From NCBI RefSeq assembly GCF_028745515.1, contig NZ_JAQZSG010000018.1, forward strand, positions 1-64,000: a stretch of DNA of 64,000 nucleotides. The letters run 5' to 3'. Shown in pieces: positions 26,087 to 35,663 of this stretch. The translations under genes and the position numbers were made by a program. Source of the DNA: Paenibacillus thermotolerans (GTDB lineage: Bacteria > Bacillota > Bacilli > Paenibacillales > YIM-B00363). Each line of letters opens with the position of its first letter. Within the stretch, counting starts at the first letter, position 1. The notes beneath the pieces are model-generated. The model searched no databases and was not told where the DNA came from. It saw only the letters and a program-made list of their open reading frames with translations.

Positions 26087-27217
26087 TTACTCCACCGTCT
26101 TTAACTTAAAAATTTCGTACAGACCCAGTGCGGCGGCGCCCATAGCCGCCCCGCGCTCCTGCCAGTAGGCAGCCTTCACGGGTGTCGGCGAATCCGGGGC
26201 GGCCGCCTCGTACCGGTGAATACTTTCGATCAATTGCTTGAAGAACGCATCGTTCTTCGTCGTCCAGCCTCCGAGTATGAGCTGCTCCGGATTCATAAAC
26301 TGCAGGATCATGCCGCAATATTTGCCTATGCCGTCCTTGATGCTCCGCAGCTCCCCGGCAAACGGCTCGTTGCCTTCCATCCCGAGCCGGACGAAGCGGC
26401 AAACGACGGCTTCCTCGCTCGGCTCTTGCGTAAACTGTTCGGGGTACTCCGCCAGCAGACGCCGTGCGAGCACCTCCGTTCCGTAAGGATACAGCTCCCC
26501 GGTTCTGCCCGCTTCGCCGCTCTTGCCATGGTAAATGTGGCGGTTGATGACGAGTCCTGCCCCGACTCCGTAGCCGATCAGCACATACGCAATCGTGTCG
26601 ACATCCTTCGCAACGCCGCTGAAGCGTTCGGCAAAGCCCGCGGCATCGAGGTCGTTCATCATATGGAACGAAAGCCCCGTTCCCTCCTTCAGCACGCGCC
26701 TGAGCGGGAAGCCGCTTAGCTTCAAGTACGTGGAGGCCGCCACAAGCCCTTGCGCCTCATCGAGTCGGCCGGGTACGGATATGCCCGCCCGACGCACAAG
26801 CCCCGGCTCGACGCCTTGCGCATGCAGAAAGCTTCGGATAATCTCCGGCAGCTCGCGCTCGATTTGTTCTCCGCCGATCAGCCGGTCGAACAGCCGCTCG
26901 CCCGCAAGCTCGCCTTGCAGATTTAAGAGCAGGCAGCGGGCCGGCGAATTGGACAAATCGACCCCGAGCACATATCCCGCGTCCGGCTTAATGCGAAGCA
27001 GCGTCATCTTTCGCCCGACGCCCGCGCCCGTCGTACCGGCTTCTTGCACGATGCCGTTCCGGATATGCTCGTCGATCAGCACCGAAACCGTCGTCGGACT
27101 CAGCTTCGTCATACGGGAGAGCTCGATACGTGAGATAGGGCCGTGCCGGTAAATCAAGTGAAGCAGCAGCGATTTGTTGATTTCTTTAAGAACTTGCTGG
27201 CTGCCTGTTTTTCTCAT
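26087..27217 (-). CDS. ROK family transcriptional regulator (NagC/XylR type)
   Basis: A 376-residue repressor-like protein. An N-terminal winged helix (RIELSRMTKLSPTTVSVLID) precedes a ROK domain with VLGVDLSNSPARCLLLN. The usual CxCGxxGC zinc motif of ROK proteins is not present; the region reads GRTGELYPYGTEVLARRLL, so zinc binding may be lost. The start at 27217 overlaps the MFS stop as ATGA, implying translational coupling. It probably controls this operon in response to the transported sugar or its phosphate. Confidence 0.9.
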   Translation of the reverse strand: MRKTGSQQVLKEINKSLLLHLIYRHGPISRIELSRMTKLSPTTVSVLIDEHIRNGIVQEAGTTGAGVGRKMTLLRIKPDAGYVLGVDLSNSPARCLLLNLQGELAGERLFDRLIGGEQIERELPEIIRSFLHAQGVEPGLVRRAGISVPGRLDEAQGLVAASTYLKLSGFPLRRVLKEGTGLSFHMMNDLDAAGFAERFSGVAKDVDTIAYVLIGYGVGAGLVINRHIYHGKSGEAGRTGELYPYGTEVLARRLLAEYPEQFTQEPSEEAVVCRFVRLGMEGNEPFAGELRSIKDGIGKYCGMILQFMNPEQLILGGWTTKNDAFFKQLIESIHRYEAAAPDSPTPVKAAYWQERGAAMGAAALGLYEIFKLKTVE

Positions 27218-28452
27218 GCTTCTACCGCCGCCTGCTTCGCTTGTTCTTTCGCCGCCCGCCGTCTGGCATGCCTCAGCAGCAAAAGAAAGCCAGCCGTGCC
27301 GCATAAAGCGATGAGCGCGTTGATGCGGTACATCGCCGCCGCTCCCAGCGCTTCATATATCCAGCCGCCGAAGAAGCCGGCTATAATGCCGCTGACGCCG
27401 CCCCATGTGAGCGCGAACGCCGCCTGACCCGAGGCGCGGAATTCGGCGGGCACGAGAAGTCCGGTAAACGTCGTGCCCAAATAAAAGTAACCGCCGAACG
27501 TAATGCAGTGCATCATCTGAATGAGCAGCACATGAATCGGTTCGGTCGCCATCGACATAAGCAGCCAGCGCAGCGAGAACAGCACGCTGACCAGCGCCAG
27601 ACAAACGAGCATGAAGCGGATATCCCGCCTAATGATTCGATCCAGCAGCAGAAATACCGCGATTTCAAAGATTGCCGCCAAAAACGCGGACCAGCCTACG
27701 GCAATTTCCGTCCCTCCCAGCTCCTGTATGTACAGAGCGATGAACGTCCCGTTCACCGAGTTCGGCACGGAAATGAGAACGCCGAGCAATACGAACGCAA
27801 GAAAAGTCCGGTTCTTGAAAACGTCTCCATAACGGGCATTGGAAAACCCGGTTCGAACGGAGGCCGCTGTGTTTCCCTTCGGCATCCCGGCGGTGGAACA
27901 CAGGGCTACGATCACCATGAAAGAATAAATCATCCACAGCCGGTCCATGCCTGCGGCGACAATGAGCGGACCGGCCGCCAGCGCCACCACCGCAAACCCG
28001 AGGGAGCCCCACAAGCGAAATTCGCCGAATTTGCGGTCCGTGCCTTCGATCGTATTCAAGATCAGGCTGTTTCCTTGAGAGGTGAGCGGGCTCTGAAAGA
28101 AGAAAAAGACCAGCATCACCGCAAAAAGAATCGAATAGACCAGGTCCAGATGAAAAGCGGCTTGGATGGAAATCAAGCTGCCCAGCAAAAGCGCAACGAT
28201 CGTTCTCCTAACATTTTGCGTCCGGTCGCTGATATAACCCCACAGCGGACCCGAGAAGATGGAGATGAACGGTCCGCCGGCCATGATCATGCCGACCTGG
28301 AGCTTGCTTAACCCTTGCTCGGTTAAATACATCGGAAAAAAGGTGAACATGATCGCGATCGTACCGAACATGAAAAAGTTAAACAGCTTCAAAATCGTCA
28401 GCGGTCTTTTCCTATCGTTGTTTTGCGACGTGTACCAGCTCCTCCTTTTCAT
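27214..28452 (-). CDS. Major facilitator superfamily sugar transporter (MFS_1-like)
   Basis: A 412-residue membrane protein with twelve hydrophobic helices, of the LacY/nucleoside-proton-symporter-like branch (IMFTFFPMYLTEQGLSKLQV, then GPLWGYISDRTQNVRR between helices 2 and 3). First gene of the run MFS-ROK-NagA-epimerase-Gfo/Idh, so it should import the operon's substrate. An AAGGAGG sequence lies 4 bp inside the frame, so the true start might be slightly downstream at a non-ATG codon; I keep the ATG at 28452. Confidence 0.87.
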   Translation of the reverse strand: MKRRSWYTSQNNDRKRPLTILKLFNFFMFGTIAIMFTFFPMYLTEQGLSKLQVGMIMAGGPFISIFSGPLWGYISDRTQNVRRTIVALLLGSLISIQAAFHLDLVYSILFAVMLVFFFFQSPLTSQGNSLILNTIEGTDRKFGEFRLWGSLGFAVVALAAGPLIVAAGMDRLWMIYSFMVIVALCSTAGMPKGNTAASVRTGFSNARYGDVFKNRTFLAFVLLGVLISVPNSVNGTFIALYIQELGGTEIAVGWSAFLAAIFEIAVFLLLDRIIRRDIRFMLVCLALVSVLFSLRWLLMSMATEPIHVLLIQMMHCITFGGYFYLGTTFTGLLVPAEFRASGQAAFALTWGGVSGIIAGFFGGWIYEALGAAAMYRINALIALCGTAGFLLLLRHARRRAAKEQAKQAAVEA

Positions 28453-28531
28453 TATTCCATTGACTAAAATAATTCCACGCTCCTATCATAATCCAATCTG
28501 GCGGATTTTTCATCCACTTTTTCGGCCAAAA

Positions 28532-30280
28532 TTAACTATTGTACACCGGAAGCGTAATGCTTACCGCCGTTCCGATGCCCAGCCTGCTGAAAATCGATAT
28601 GCCGTATTGTCCGCCGAAATGCAGCTTGATGCGCTGATCGACGTTGCGAATGCCGTAGCCCACGTTCAAGCTCTCGTCCGGATCGAACATTTGGCGAAGC
28701 ACATCCGGATGGATACCCACTCCGTCGTCGATAATTTTGAATACGACGGTACCGTTCTCCACGCTTCCGGTGATCCGAATATGAATACGGTCGCCTACCC
28801 ACGCGTGCTCCAGCACATTCTCGACGAACGGCTGAAGAATGAGCTTGATCGTATCGTATTGCAGGATGTCCGGATCGATTTCGTAGGAGACGGTCATGCG
28901 GTCCTCATATTTTATTTTTTGGATCGCGATATATGCTTTGACTTGCTCGATTTCATGCTCGATCGGAATGATCGTTCTTCCTTCGTTCAGCGTCATGCGG
29001 TAAAACTTGGCGAGATCGAGCACCATGCGCTGCAGCTTGTCCGTTTCCCCGAATTTCGCCAAGCGGCTGATCGAAGAAAGCGTATTGTACAAAAAGTGCG
29101 GGTTAATTTGCGACTGCAGCGATTCGAGCTCCGCCTCTTTTTTGCGGATGTTCGTAATATAAACCTCGCGGATGAGGTTATCGATATTTTGAGCCATGTT
29201 ATTGAGCGCATGGGAAATTTTCGTAAACTCGTCGTTACCTTTGAAATAAAGCCGCTTCTGCAGATTGCCTTCTTGAAAAGAATCGAGCACCGAGACGATT
29301 TTGCCGACACGCTTGCCGAAATGCCTCGAAAGAAACGCGCCCACCAGAAAAAAGAACGCGAACGCGACAAGACAGATCAGAATGGTAAGCGATCGCACCT
29401 TCACGGTATCCCGTTCGGTAATGTTCGTCGGGACCAGCGCCACGAGGTTCCAGTTCAGTCCCGGCAGCCGTTGCTTGATGATCAGGTGCTCGCCCGCTTT
29501 TTTCTCGTTCCAGAGCGCCCCTCTAGTAAGCGATGTCGAACCGGATACGGCCATAATCCGCTCGTTGTCGTCAACCATCAGAATTGTAGTGCCGTCGCCG
29601 ATTTTTCGGTAATCGACGCTTTGCAGCAAATCGGTTAAACGGATGCTGATGCGCAAAAAGCCGATCTCCTTCAGCACAATCGGATTATCCGTGTCCACGA
29701 TCCGCCGAAGCAGCGAAATGCGGCCGTATCTCGCATCGTCCTCGATCTGCTTCCACTGCATCGTGACTCCGTAGCTTTCGTCCGGATACGACTTATACCA
29801 TTCCTTCTCTTCGATACGCCCGATATGGTAAATATCGAACGATCTCCCTCTCAGCGCGTCGCTGCTCGTATAATTGTTGTAGATTTCCGGGAGCGTTTCA
29901 TTATGAAGGTAGAGAGACAGCCATAAATTTCGGTTCGTGGCGTCGATTGTGGTGTACAGCTTCGGAAGCAGGTATTTGGTCGTTCTTTCATAGCTTGACC
30001 ACCCTTCCTCGTAATTCCGGAGCTGCTCCGCCAGCGAGCTGTCGAAATAAAGCATGTTGGAAATCCGCGTCGTATCGTCCAGCTTATACTCGACGTTGTC
30101 CATCATTTGCTGAAGCGTCCCTTGAATATTGCTTTGCGTTTGTTCCCGAATCGATTTGACGAAGATGGAATTCGCGGCATAGCCGACAAGAAGGACAGGA
30201 ATGATGATAAAGATGCAATAAGACAGCATGAGCTTATAACCGAACGGCAAATAACCGCTACTCTTTATGCTCTTTTCCAT
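28532..30280 (-). CDS. Sensor histidine kinase, YesM type
   Basis: A 582-residue membrane kinase. A transmembrane helix near residues 12-35 leads to an extracellular Cache-like sensor region up to about 300, a second helix (LTILICLVAFAFFFLVGAFL), a HAMP domain, and a His_kinase domain whose phospho-His lies in QINPHFLYNTL. The ATPase part shows VENVLEHAWVG and GYGIRNVDQRIKLHFG. It partners the YesN-type regulator directly upstream (47 bp). Such pairs usually sense extracellular sugars and switch on the adjacent ABC importer. Confidence 0.94.
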   Translation of the reverse strand: MEKSIKSSGYLPFGYKLMLSYCIFIIIPVLLVGYAANSIFVKSIREQTQSNIQGTLQQMMDNVEYKLDDTTRISNMLYFDSSLAEQLRNYEEGWSSYERTTKYLLPKLYTTIDATNRNLWLSLYLHNETLPEIYNNYTSSDALRGRSFDIYHIGRIEEKEWYKSYPDESYGVTMQWKQIEDDARYGRISLLRRIVDTDNPIVLKEIGFLRISIRLTDLLQSVDYRKIGDGTTILMVDDNERIMAVSGSTSLTRGALWNEKKAGEHLIIKQRLPGLNWNLVALVPTNITERDTVKVRSLTILICLVAFAFFFLVGAFLSRHFGKRVGKIVSVLDSFQEGNLQKRLYFKGNDEFTKISHALNNMAQNIDNLIREVYITNIRKKEAELESLQSQINPHFLYNTLSSISRLAKFGETDKLQRMVLDLAKFYRMTLNEGRTIIPIEHEIEQVKAYIAIQKIKYEDRMTVSYEIDPDILQYDTIKLILQPFVENVLEHAWVGDRIHIRITGSVENGTVVFKIIDDGVGIHPDVLRQMFDPDESLNVGYGIRNVDQRIKLHFGGQYGISIFSRLGIGTAVSITLPVYNS

Positions 30281-30327
30281 TCCGCTCCTTCCTCCTCCTT
30301 TTCGTTGAAAAGCTGCTGCAGCGTCCG

Positions 30328-31887
30328 TTATTGCTTTCGTCTAAATTCGATCGGGGTCATTCCGAACGTTTCTTTGAATTGTCGGCTGAAATACGGCAAA
30401 TACCGGTATCCGACTTGATCGGCCACTTCATAAATTTTGTACTTGTTGTCCTTCAGCAGCTCCGCAGCCTTCTCCATCCGCAGTCCGATGACGTATTCGC
30501 TGAAGTTTTTGCTCGTCTCTTCTTTAAATAAATGGCCGAGATAATTCGGCGAGAACGAAAACTGGTCCGCCACGTCGCGCAGCGTAATGTTTTCATTCAG
30601 CCGCTGCTTTACATATTCGATAATTTCGTGAATAAGCCTCCAATTTTTCTTTTGCTTCTTCACATGGATCATTTCGGATATTTCGAATGCGCGGCGTCTT
30701 AACCACGATTGAATATCGTCGATCGTCTCGAACTGCAGCAGAATGTCGAGATTTTGCAGCTCCAGATCAAGCAGCTTGAACAAGTCTTCATTCAAGGTGT
30801 GGAGATAGCCGTCCAGCTTCATAATCAAGAACATGGCGAAATTGCGGATCGAAAATTGCGTGTGAAGGCTTCTGGCCAGCTGAAACAGCTTCTCCAGCTC
30901 GTCGTTGATTTGAACAAGCTCGTAATTCGTCATTGCGGCAAACAGCGAATCCAGCCGGATATCCAAGCTTTTCACATCTTCGATTCCGGCCGTGCGCACT
31001 TCGTGGAAAGGAATGACTCTTCCTTTGCCGTGGAACATTTTGAAATCCAGCGCTTCCAGCGCTTGATTGTAAGAAACCTGCAATTCCTCCAAGCGGCCCG
31101 CTTCCCCGCCGATCCCGATCGTTACGGTAAACGGGTACGATATTTTCGCGAGCTGCACGAAATCGTTAAGCGCCGTCCTGTCCGAGTCGCGGTCAAGGAA
31201 AATTGCCAGCCGCTGCTTGTTGATTCTGCAAACATGCCGTATATTGTTCGCATCGCACGAGTCGATAACCTTGCTGAAATAATCCACAAGAAATTCCCGC
31301 CGCTGTTTATCGTCATAAGGATTTAATTTCCATGACAAATCATCGGTTTCAAGCACCGCCGTTTGTCCCGGCCAAACGAAGCCGTCCAGCCCGTACTCGT
31401 TCTTCAGCACGTCAAGCGCATGTCCGTCGTACGTTCCCTCGAGCAATTGAAGCAAATATTCGTTTTTGACGATCGGAATCATCTGTTTGTATGCCTGAAC
31501 CGTCTTGCGCTCTTTATCCAGCTCCTCGCGCACCTTCGTCAGCGAATCGACGAGCTCCTTGTCGTCCATCGGCTTCAGCACGTAGCTCACCGCGTTGAGC
31601 GTTAACGCTTGCTTCACGTAATTAAAATCTTGATAACCGCTTACAAAAATAACCCTTACATCTTTATGCATTCCTAAAGCTTTCTGGGCGAGCTCCAGTC
31701 CCGACATATTAGGCATCCGGACGTCCGTTACCAGAATGTCGACCTTTTCCCGCTCCAGAACCTTAATCGCCGCGAAGCCGTTATTGACGGCATCGGCGAC
31801 CTCGAGCCCTAATTCCCCCCAAGGTATGAACGTTTTCATCCCTTCCAAATCGAGAATCTCGTCATCTACAAGCAACACTTTATACAT
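30328..31887 (-). CDS. Response regulator with AraC-type DNA-binding domain, YesN type
   Basis: A 519-residue regulator. Residues 1-125 are a receiver (LLVDDEILDLEG, phospho-Asp in VTDVRMPNMSG, Lys in VLKPMDD). A long helical middle follows, then two AraC helix-turn-helix units at the C-terminus (RDVADQFSFSPNYLGHLF and YEVADQVGYRYLPYFSRQFK, then FGMTPIEFRR). It is encoded between the solute-binding protein and its kinase. A terminator-like hairpin separates it from the importer genes, suggesting partial read-through or a separate promoter. Confidence 0.94.
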   Translation of the reverse strand: MYKVLLVDDEILDLEGMKTFIPWGELGLEVADAVNNGFAAIKVLEREKVDILVTDVRMPNMSGLELAQKALGMHKDVRVIFVSGYQDFNYVKQALTLNAVSYVLKPMDDKELVDSLTKVREELDKERKTVQAYKQMIPIVKNEYLLQLLEGTYDGHALDVLKNEYGLDGFVWPGQTAVLETDDLSWKLNPYDDKQRREFLVDYFSKVIDSCDANNIRHVCRINKQRLAIFLDRDSDRTALNDFVQLAKISYPFTVTIGIGGEAGRLEELQVSYNQALEALDFKMFHGKGRVIPFHEVRTAGIEDVKSLDIRLDSLFAAMTNYELVQINDELEKLFQLARSLHTQFSIRNFAMFLIMKLDGYLHTLNEDLFKLLDLELQNLDILLQFETIDDIQSWLRRRAFEISEMIHVKKQKKNWRLIHEIIEYVKQRLNENITLRDVADQFSFSPNYLGHLFKEETSKNFSEYVIGLRMEKAAELLKDNKYKIYEVADQVGYRYLPYFSRQFKETFGMTPIEFRRKQ

Positions 31888-31916
31888 AAAAGAATCATCT
31901 CCTGATGTGTCAACAA

Positions 31917-31950
31917 AGAAGGGTATACTACACGTAGTATACCCTCTTCG
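31917..31950 (-). terminator. Hairpin between the solute-binding protein and yesN-type genes
   Basis: Near-perfect stem AGGGTATACTA / TAGTATACCCT with a CACG loop; flanked by GAAG on the minus strand 5-prime side and TCTTTG after. Likely attenuates transcription from the importer into the regulator genes. Confidence 0.65.
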
Positions 31951-31971
31951 TATTTATTGGGGAAATGACTA

Positions 31972-33633
31972 TTAATTACCTTTCATCTTCGCAAGGTTTT
32001 CTTGCCATTTCGCAGTTTTGTATGCGAGAACCTTTTCATAGCCTGCGGATTGAGCGTCCTTCTCCGCTTGGTCGAAGATGGCGTCGACTTCCTCGTCGCT
32101 CTTCGCGAACAAAGCTTTTGCGACCGACTCGGTGTAAATATCGTTGACGCGCTGCTCGACGATGCCTTCTTCGGAATCCGGAGCCGGCTTCAAGTTCAAG
32201 AATTCGGTAGCGTTCGCTTGCGTTTTCCAAGTGATTTCGTACTGGTAGTTCGTCGCCCAGTTGCGCTGTTCGATCGGCAGCGTGCTTTCGTACTTTGCTT
32301 TGGAGCGGTCGACGTACACCGTGTTGCCGTTCCACATGACGTTGATGGTCTTCGACTGAAGATCGATCAAGCCGGCAGTATCGGAAACGTATTTCTCGGT
32401 AAATTTCGGCGTGCCGTCTTCTTCTACGCCGTTCCAGTACGTGCCTTCCGGACCCCACATCAGAATGCGCTGGCCTTCGGGACCTGTGTACCAGTCAAGG
32501 AATGCGAAAATTTTCTCCGGATTTTTCGCCGCCTTCGTAATGACGCTTACGTTCCAGCCCAATTGACCGTACGTTCCCGGTCTGATGTTTTTGTTGTCAA
32601 GCCCCGGCGCTGCGATCGGCCAAATCATGAAGTAGCCTGCATTCGGATCTTTCTTCTTCAGCTCGATATCGCCTTGTTGACCATGCTCCGTCGGGCTTGC
32701 GGAAGCAAACACCGCAACACGGCCGGACAATACTTTCTCTTTAATTTGGTCGGCGGTTTGCGTAAGAGCGTCCTGCGTCATCAGCTTCTCGCGGAACAGC
32801 TTGCTGCTGTACTTCATGCCGGAGCGGAACGTCGGATCCGTAAAGATCGAGGTCAGCTTGTCTCCGTTAACTACCGCACGTTCGCCGATCTGAGCCGTGT
32901 TGTAAAGCTCCTTGAACGCGGATGTCAATACGGTTAGACCGTGACCGTCTTTCGCCATACCCGGCTCGAACGGAACGACGTCCGGATACTTTTCTTTCAC
33001 CATCTTGAGGTAGTTGTAAAGATCGTCGGTCGTATTGAGCGCCGGAGAGCCGAGCTCTTCATAAATCTTCTTATTGACTACGTAGCCTGCATTGCCGTTC
33101 GGCTGGTTCGTGTACCAGTTCGGGAACTGATAAATTTTGCCGTCCGGGGAGCGCAGCATGTTTAGGCCTGCTTCGCCGAGCCATTCCTTCAGGTTCGGGT
33201 ATTTGTCCAAATAATCGTCGAACGGTACGAGCATGCCTGCCGAGCGAAGCTTTTCAACATCGGCGCCGCGTTCCATCCACATGACGTCCGGCAATTCGTT
33301 CGAAGCGATCATCGTATTGAACTTTTGCGCTGCGTTGCCGCCGGAGTGAATCGGCACTACGTTAACCTTTTTGTTTTCTTTAATCCAGGCGGTAGATGCG
33401 TCCCCTCCCCATTCGGGCATGGTGTACCAGTCATAGTGCCCGTAGAAGGAGAATTCAAGCGGCTCGCTGCCGAGCTCCCACTTCTCGCTGACTGCCGGTT
33501 CGTTGCTGCCGGTATCCCCGCCGCTTCCGGAGCCCTCGGATGCCTTCTTGTCGCCGCCGCCGCAACCGGCCAGCAGGGATGCCGACATCACGCCTACAAG
33601 CGCTAGTGACAGCCATTTCTTTGTAGACATCAT
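31972..33633 (-). CDS. Extracellular sugar-binding lipoprotein of an ABC importer (LplA type)
   Basis: A 553-residue solute-binding protein. A lipoprotein signal with lipobox LLAGC (Cys near residue 23) is followed by a Gly/Ser-rich linker. The long form with SFYGHYDWYTMPEWGG and the C-terminal EWQENLAKMKGN region is typical of LplA/YtcQ proteins that bind oligosaccharides. It follows the two permease genes. The importer has no ATPase here, as is usual for this group, which borrows a shared MsmX-type ATPase. Confidence 0.93.
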   Translation of the reverse strand: MMSTKKWLSLALVGVMSASLLAGCGGGDKKASEGSGSGGDTGSNEPAVSEKWELGSEPLEFSFYGHYDWYTMPEWGGDASTAWIKENKKVNVVPIHSGGNAAQKFNTMIASNELPDVMWMERGADVEKLRSAGMLVPFDDYLDKYPNLKEWLGEAGLNMLRSPDGKIYQFPNWYTNQPNGNAGYVVNKKIYEELGSPALNTTDDLYNYLKMVKEKYPDVVPFEPGMAKDGHGLTVLTSAFKELYNTAQIGERAVVNGDKLTSIFTDPTFRSGMKYSSKLFREKLMTQDALTQTADQIKEKVLSGRVAVFASASPTEHGQQGDIELKKKDPNAGYFMIWPIAAPGLDNKNIRPGTYGQLGWNVSVITKAAKNPEKIFAFLDWYTGPEGQRILMWGPEGTYWNGVEEDGTPKFTEKYVSDTAGLIDLQSKTINVMWNGNTVYVDRSKAKYESTLPIEQRNWATNYQYEITWKTQANATEFLNLKPAPDSEEGIVEQRVNDIYTESVAKALFAKSDEEVDAIFDQAEKDAQSAGYEKVLAYKTAKWQENLAKMKGN

Positions 33634-33711
33634 TCTCTTACTACCCCTCTCATGAATCGGATTTTATATATGGTAAAAGCTTTCGCTTTGCACCCGCATT
33701 TGATGTGCTTT

Positions 33712-34608
33712 TTAGCCTTTCAAGGAACCGACGAGAACACCTTTGACGAAATACTTTTGCACGAACGGATACACCAAAATAATCGGAATGGTCGCCACCA
33801 TCATCGTGGCCATCGACAGCGATTTGCTCGTAATCGTCTGCATCGCGCCGAGCTTCCCTTGCGCGGCCGAGTCGAGGTTCGACATTTGCTCGGATACGAT
33901 ATTCGAGTTCAAAATTTGCTTAAGCATCGTTTGAATCGGAAGCAGCTTTTCATTCGTGATGTAGATGCTGGGCAGGAACCAATCGTTCCAGTGATACACC
34001 GCTGTAAATAGCGCCAACGTCGCAATTACCGGACCGGAAAGCGGAAGAACGATTCTAAAGAAGGTGCCCCAGTTGCCGCAGCCGTCCATCTTTGCCGACT
34101 CTTCCAGACCGGCCGGAAGCTCTTTGAAAAATGTGCGAAAAATAATCATATTCCAAACGCTGACGAGAGAAGGAATAATGAATACCGCAAACGTGTTCAT
34201 CAGATGAAGCTCGCGGATCAGCAGGAATGTCGGAATCAAACCGCCGCTGAAATACATCGTGATAATACAAACGACCATGTAAAACTTCTTTCCCATCAAC
34301 TCGCTGCGGGACAGCCCGTAAGCGAACACCGCCGTGACGATGATCGAGGATACGGTGCCTACAATCGTTCGAAGCACCGAAATATAAAAGCCGTTCAGCA
34401 GCCGCTTGTCCTCGAACACGACCTGATAGTTTTCCCAAGTAAACGCTCTCGGCCAGAAAGTAATCCCGCCGAGCGCCGTATCCGAACCGGCGTTCAGCGA
34501 AATGACGGCGGCGTTCCAGAACGGATAAAACGTTGTAAAAGCCAACAGTGCCAGCGCTATATAAATGACGACCAACATCACTCGATCGCCGATGCTTAAA
34601 CGTACCAT
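33712..34608 (-). CDS. ABC sugar permease (LplC/YtcP type)
   Basis: A 298-residue inner-membrane permease with six hydrophobic helices. The EAA-like loop is in ELPAGLEESAKMDGCGNWGTF, where the Glu-Ser-Ala-Lys-Met-Asp-Gly core contacts the ATPase. The C-terminus VKGVLVGSLKG is typical of this family. It pairs with the LplB-type permease upstream, 33 bp away. Carbohydrate substrate inferred from family and neighbours. Confidence 0.93.
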   Translation of the reverse strand: MVRLSIGDRVMLVVIYIALALLAFTTFYPFWNAAVISLNAGSDTALGGITFWPRAFTWENYQVVFEDKRLLNGFYISVLRTIVGTVSSIIVTAVFAYGLSRSELMGKKFYMVVCIITMYFSGGLIPTFLLIRELHLMNTFAVFIIPSLVSVWNMIIFRTFFKELPAGLEESAKMDGCGNWGTFFRIVLPLSGPVIATLALFTAVYHWNDWFLPSIYITNEKLLPIQTMLKQILNSNIVSEQMSNLDSAAQGKLGAMQTITSKSLSMATMMVATIPIILVYPFVQKYFVKGVLVGSLKG

Positions 34609-34641
34609 CGCTCCCGCCTCCTTTTCACGTTGTTGTTTCGA

Positions 34642-35598
34642 TTACCATAAGCTGTTGCCGGTTCTGCGGGCGATATAGTTTGCCATAGTCAACAGTCCGA
34701 CGCTGATCACCGCTTTGAACAGTCCGACAGCCGTTGCATAGGAGTATCGGGAATTTTGAATCCCTATCCGGTATACGTAAGTATCGATTACGTCCGCTAC
34801 GTCTCTTAAAATAGGATTAACGCCCAAGAGCAAAATATCGTCGAAGCCCGCGTTCAGCAGATTGCCGATCGCAAGAATCATGAAGATGACGACTACCGGT
34901 GTGATCGACGGCAAAGTAATGAGCCAAATTTGCTTAAACTTGCTCGCCCCATCCATATCGGCCGCTTCGTAAAGAGCAGGGTCGATTCCGGCGATGGCCG
35001 CCAAGTATACGATCGATGCGAAACCGATTTCCTTCCAAACGCCGGTCGCCACCAGGATAGACCAGAAGTAATTCGGGATGGACAGGAAGTTGATCGGTTC
35101 TTCGATCGCGCCTATCTTCTCGAGTAAAATGTTAACGCTTCCGTTATCGGTCGAAAGCATGGACATTACGAAGCCGGCAACGATGACCCACGATAAAAAG
35201 TGCGGCAAATAGCTGACGGTTTGTACGACTCTCTTAAACACCATGTGCCTTACTTCGTTTAATGCAAGCGCGAGAAGGATCGGAGCCGGAAAGCCGATGC
35301 AAAATTTCAGCAAGCTGATGACGATCGTGTTGCGCATGACTCTGCCGAACTCGGGCGCGGTGAAGAACATTTCGAAATGCTTCAAACCGACCCACGGACT
35401 TGCAAAAAAACCTCCGAAAATGTTGTAGTCTTGGAAAGCCATCAGTACACCGTACATCGGGATGTAACTGAATACGAAGATGAGTGCGAGCGGCGGCAAA
35501 ACCATCAACTGGATGTCCCACTGCTTAACAAAACGGATGAACCAGTTACGGCGCGCCCGCTGCGTGACGTTCTCGCTCCCGACGGAAGTTTGCGTCAT
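34642..35598 (-). CDS. ABC sugar permease (LplB/YteP type)
   Basis: A 318-residue permease, first gene of the importer operon. It has six hydrophobic helices after a cytosolic N-terminus (RARRNWFIRFVKQWDIQLM), and the ATPase-contact loop IDPALYEAADMDGASKFKQ. An AGGGGGG ribosome site lies upstream. A TATAAT box and a cre-like site precede it, so carbon catabolite repression through CcpA is likely, in addition to YesN-type activation. Confidence 0.93.
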   Translation of the reverse strand: MTQTSVGSENVTQRARRNWFIRFVKQWDIQLMVLPPLALIFVFSYIPMYGVLMAFQDYNIFGGFFASPWVGLKHFEMFFTAPEFGRVMRNTIVISLLKFCIGFPAPILLALALNEVRHMVFKRVVQTVSYLPHFLSWVIVAGFVMSMLSTDNGSVNILLEKIGAIEEPINFLSIPNYFWSILVATGVWKEIGFASIVYLAAIAGIDPALYEAADMDGASKFKQIWLITLPSITPVVVIFMILAIGNLLNAGFDDILLLGVNPILRDVADVIDTYVYRIGIQNSRYSYATAVGLFKAVISVGLLTMANYIARRTGNSLW

Positions 35599-35637
35599 GC
35601 GTGTCCCCCCCTGCTGCGTCTACTGCGATATGTTTTC

Positions 35638-35643
35638 ATTATA
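35638..35643 (-). promoter_or_regulatory. -10 box TATAAT of the importer operon
   Basis: A consensus TATAAT on the minus strand, 40 bp upstream of the first permease gene. The region 17 bp further upstream reads TAGTTA, a poor -35, as expected for a promoter that needs an activator. Confidence 0.5.
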
Positions 35644-35649
35644 GGGGTT

Positions 35650-35663
35650 TGTAAGCGCTTTAA
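35650..35663. promoter_or_regulatory. cre-like site (CcpA operator)
   Basis: TGTAAGCGCTTTAA matches the consensus TGWAANCGNTNWCA at all but one defined position. It lies in the spacer of the putative importer promoter, a position where bound CcpA would block transcription. Confidence 0.7.
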
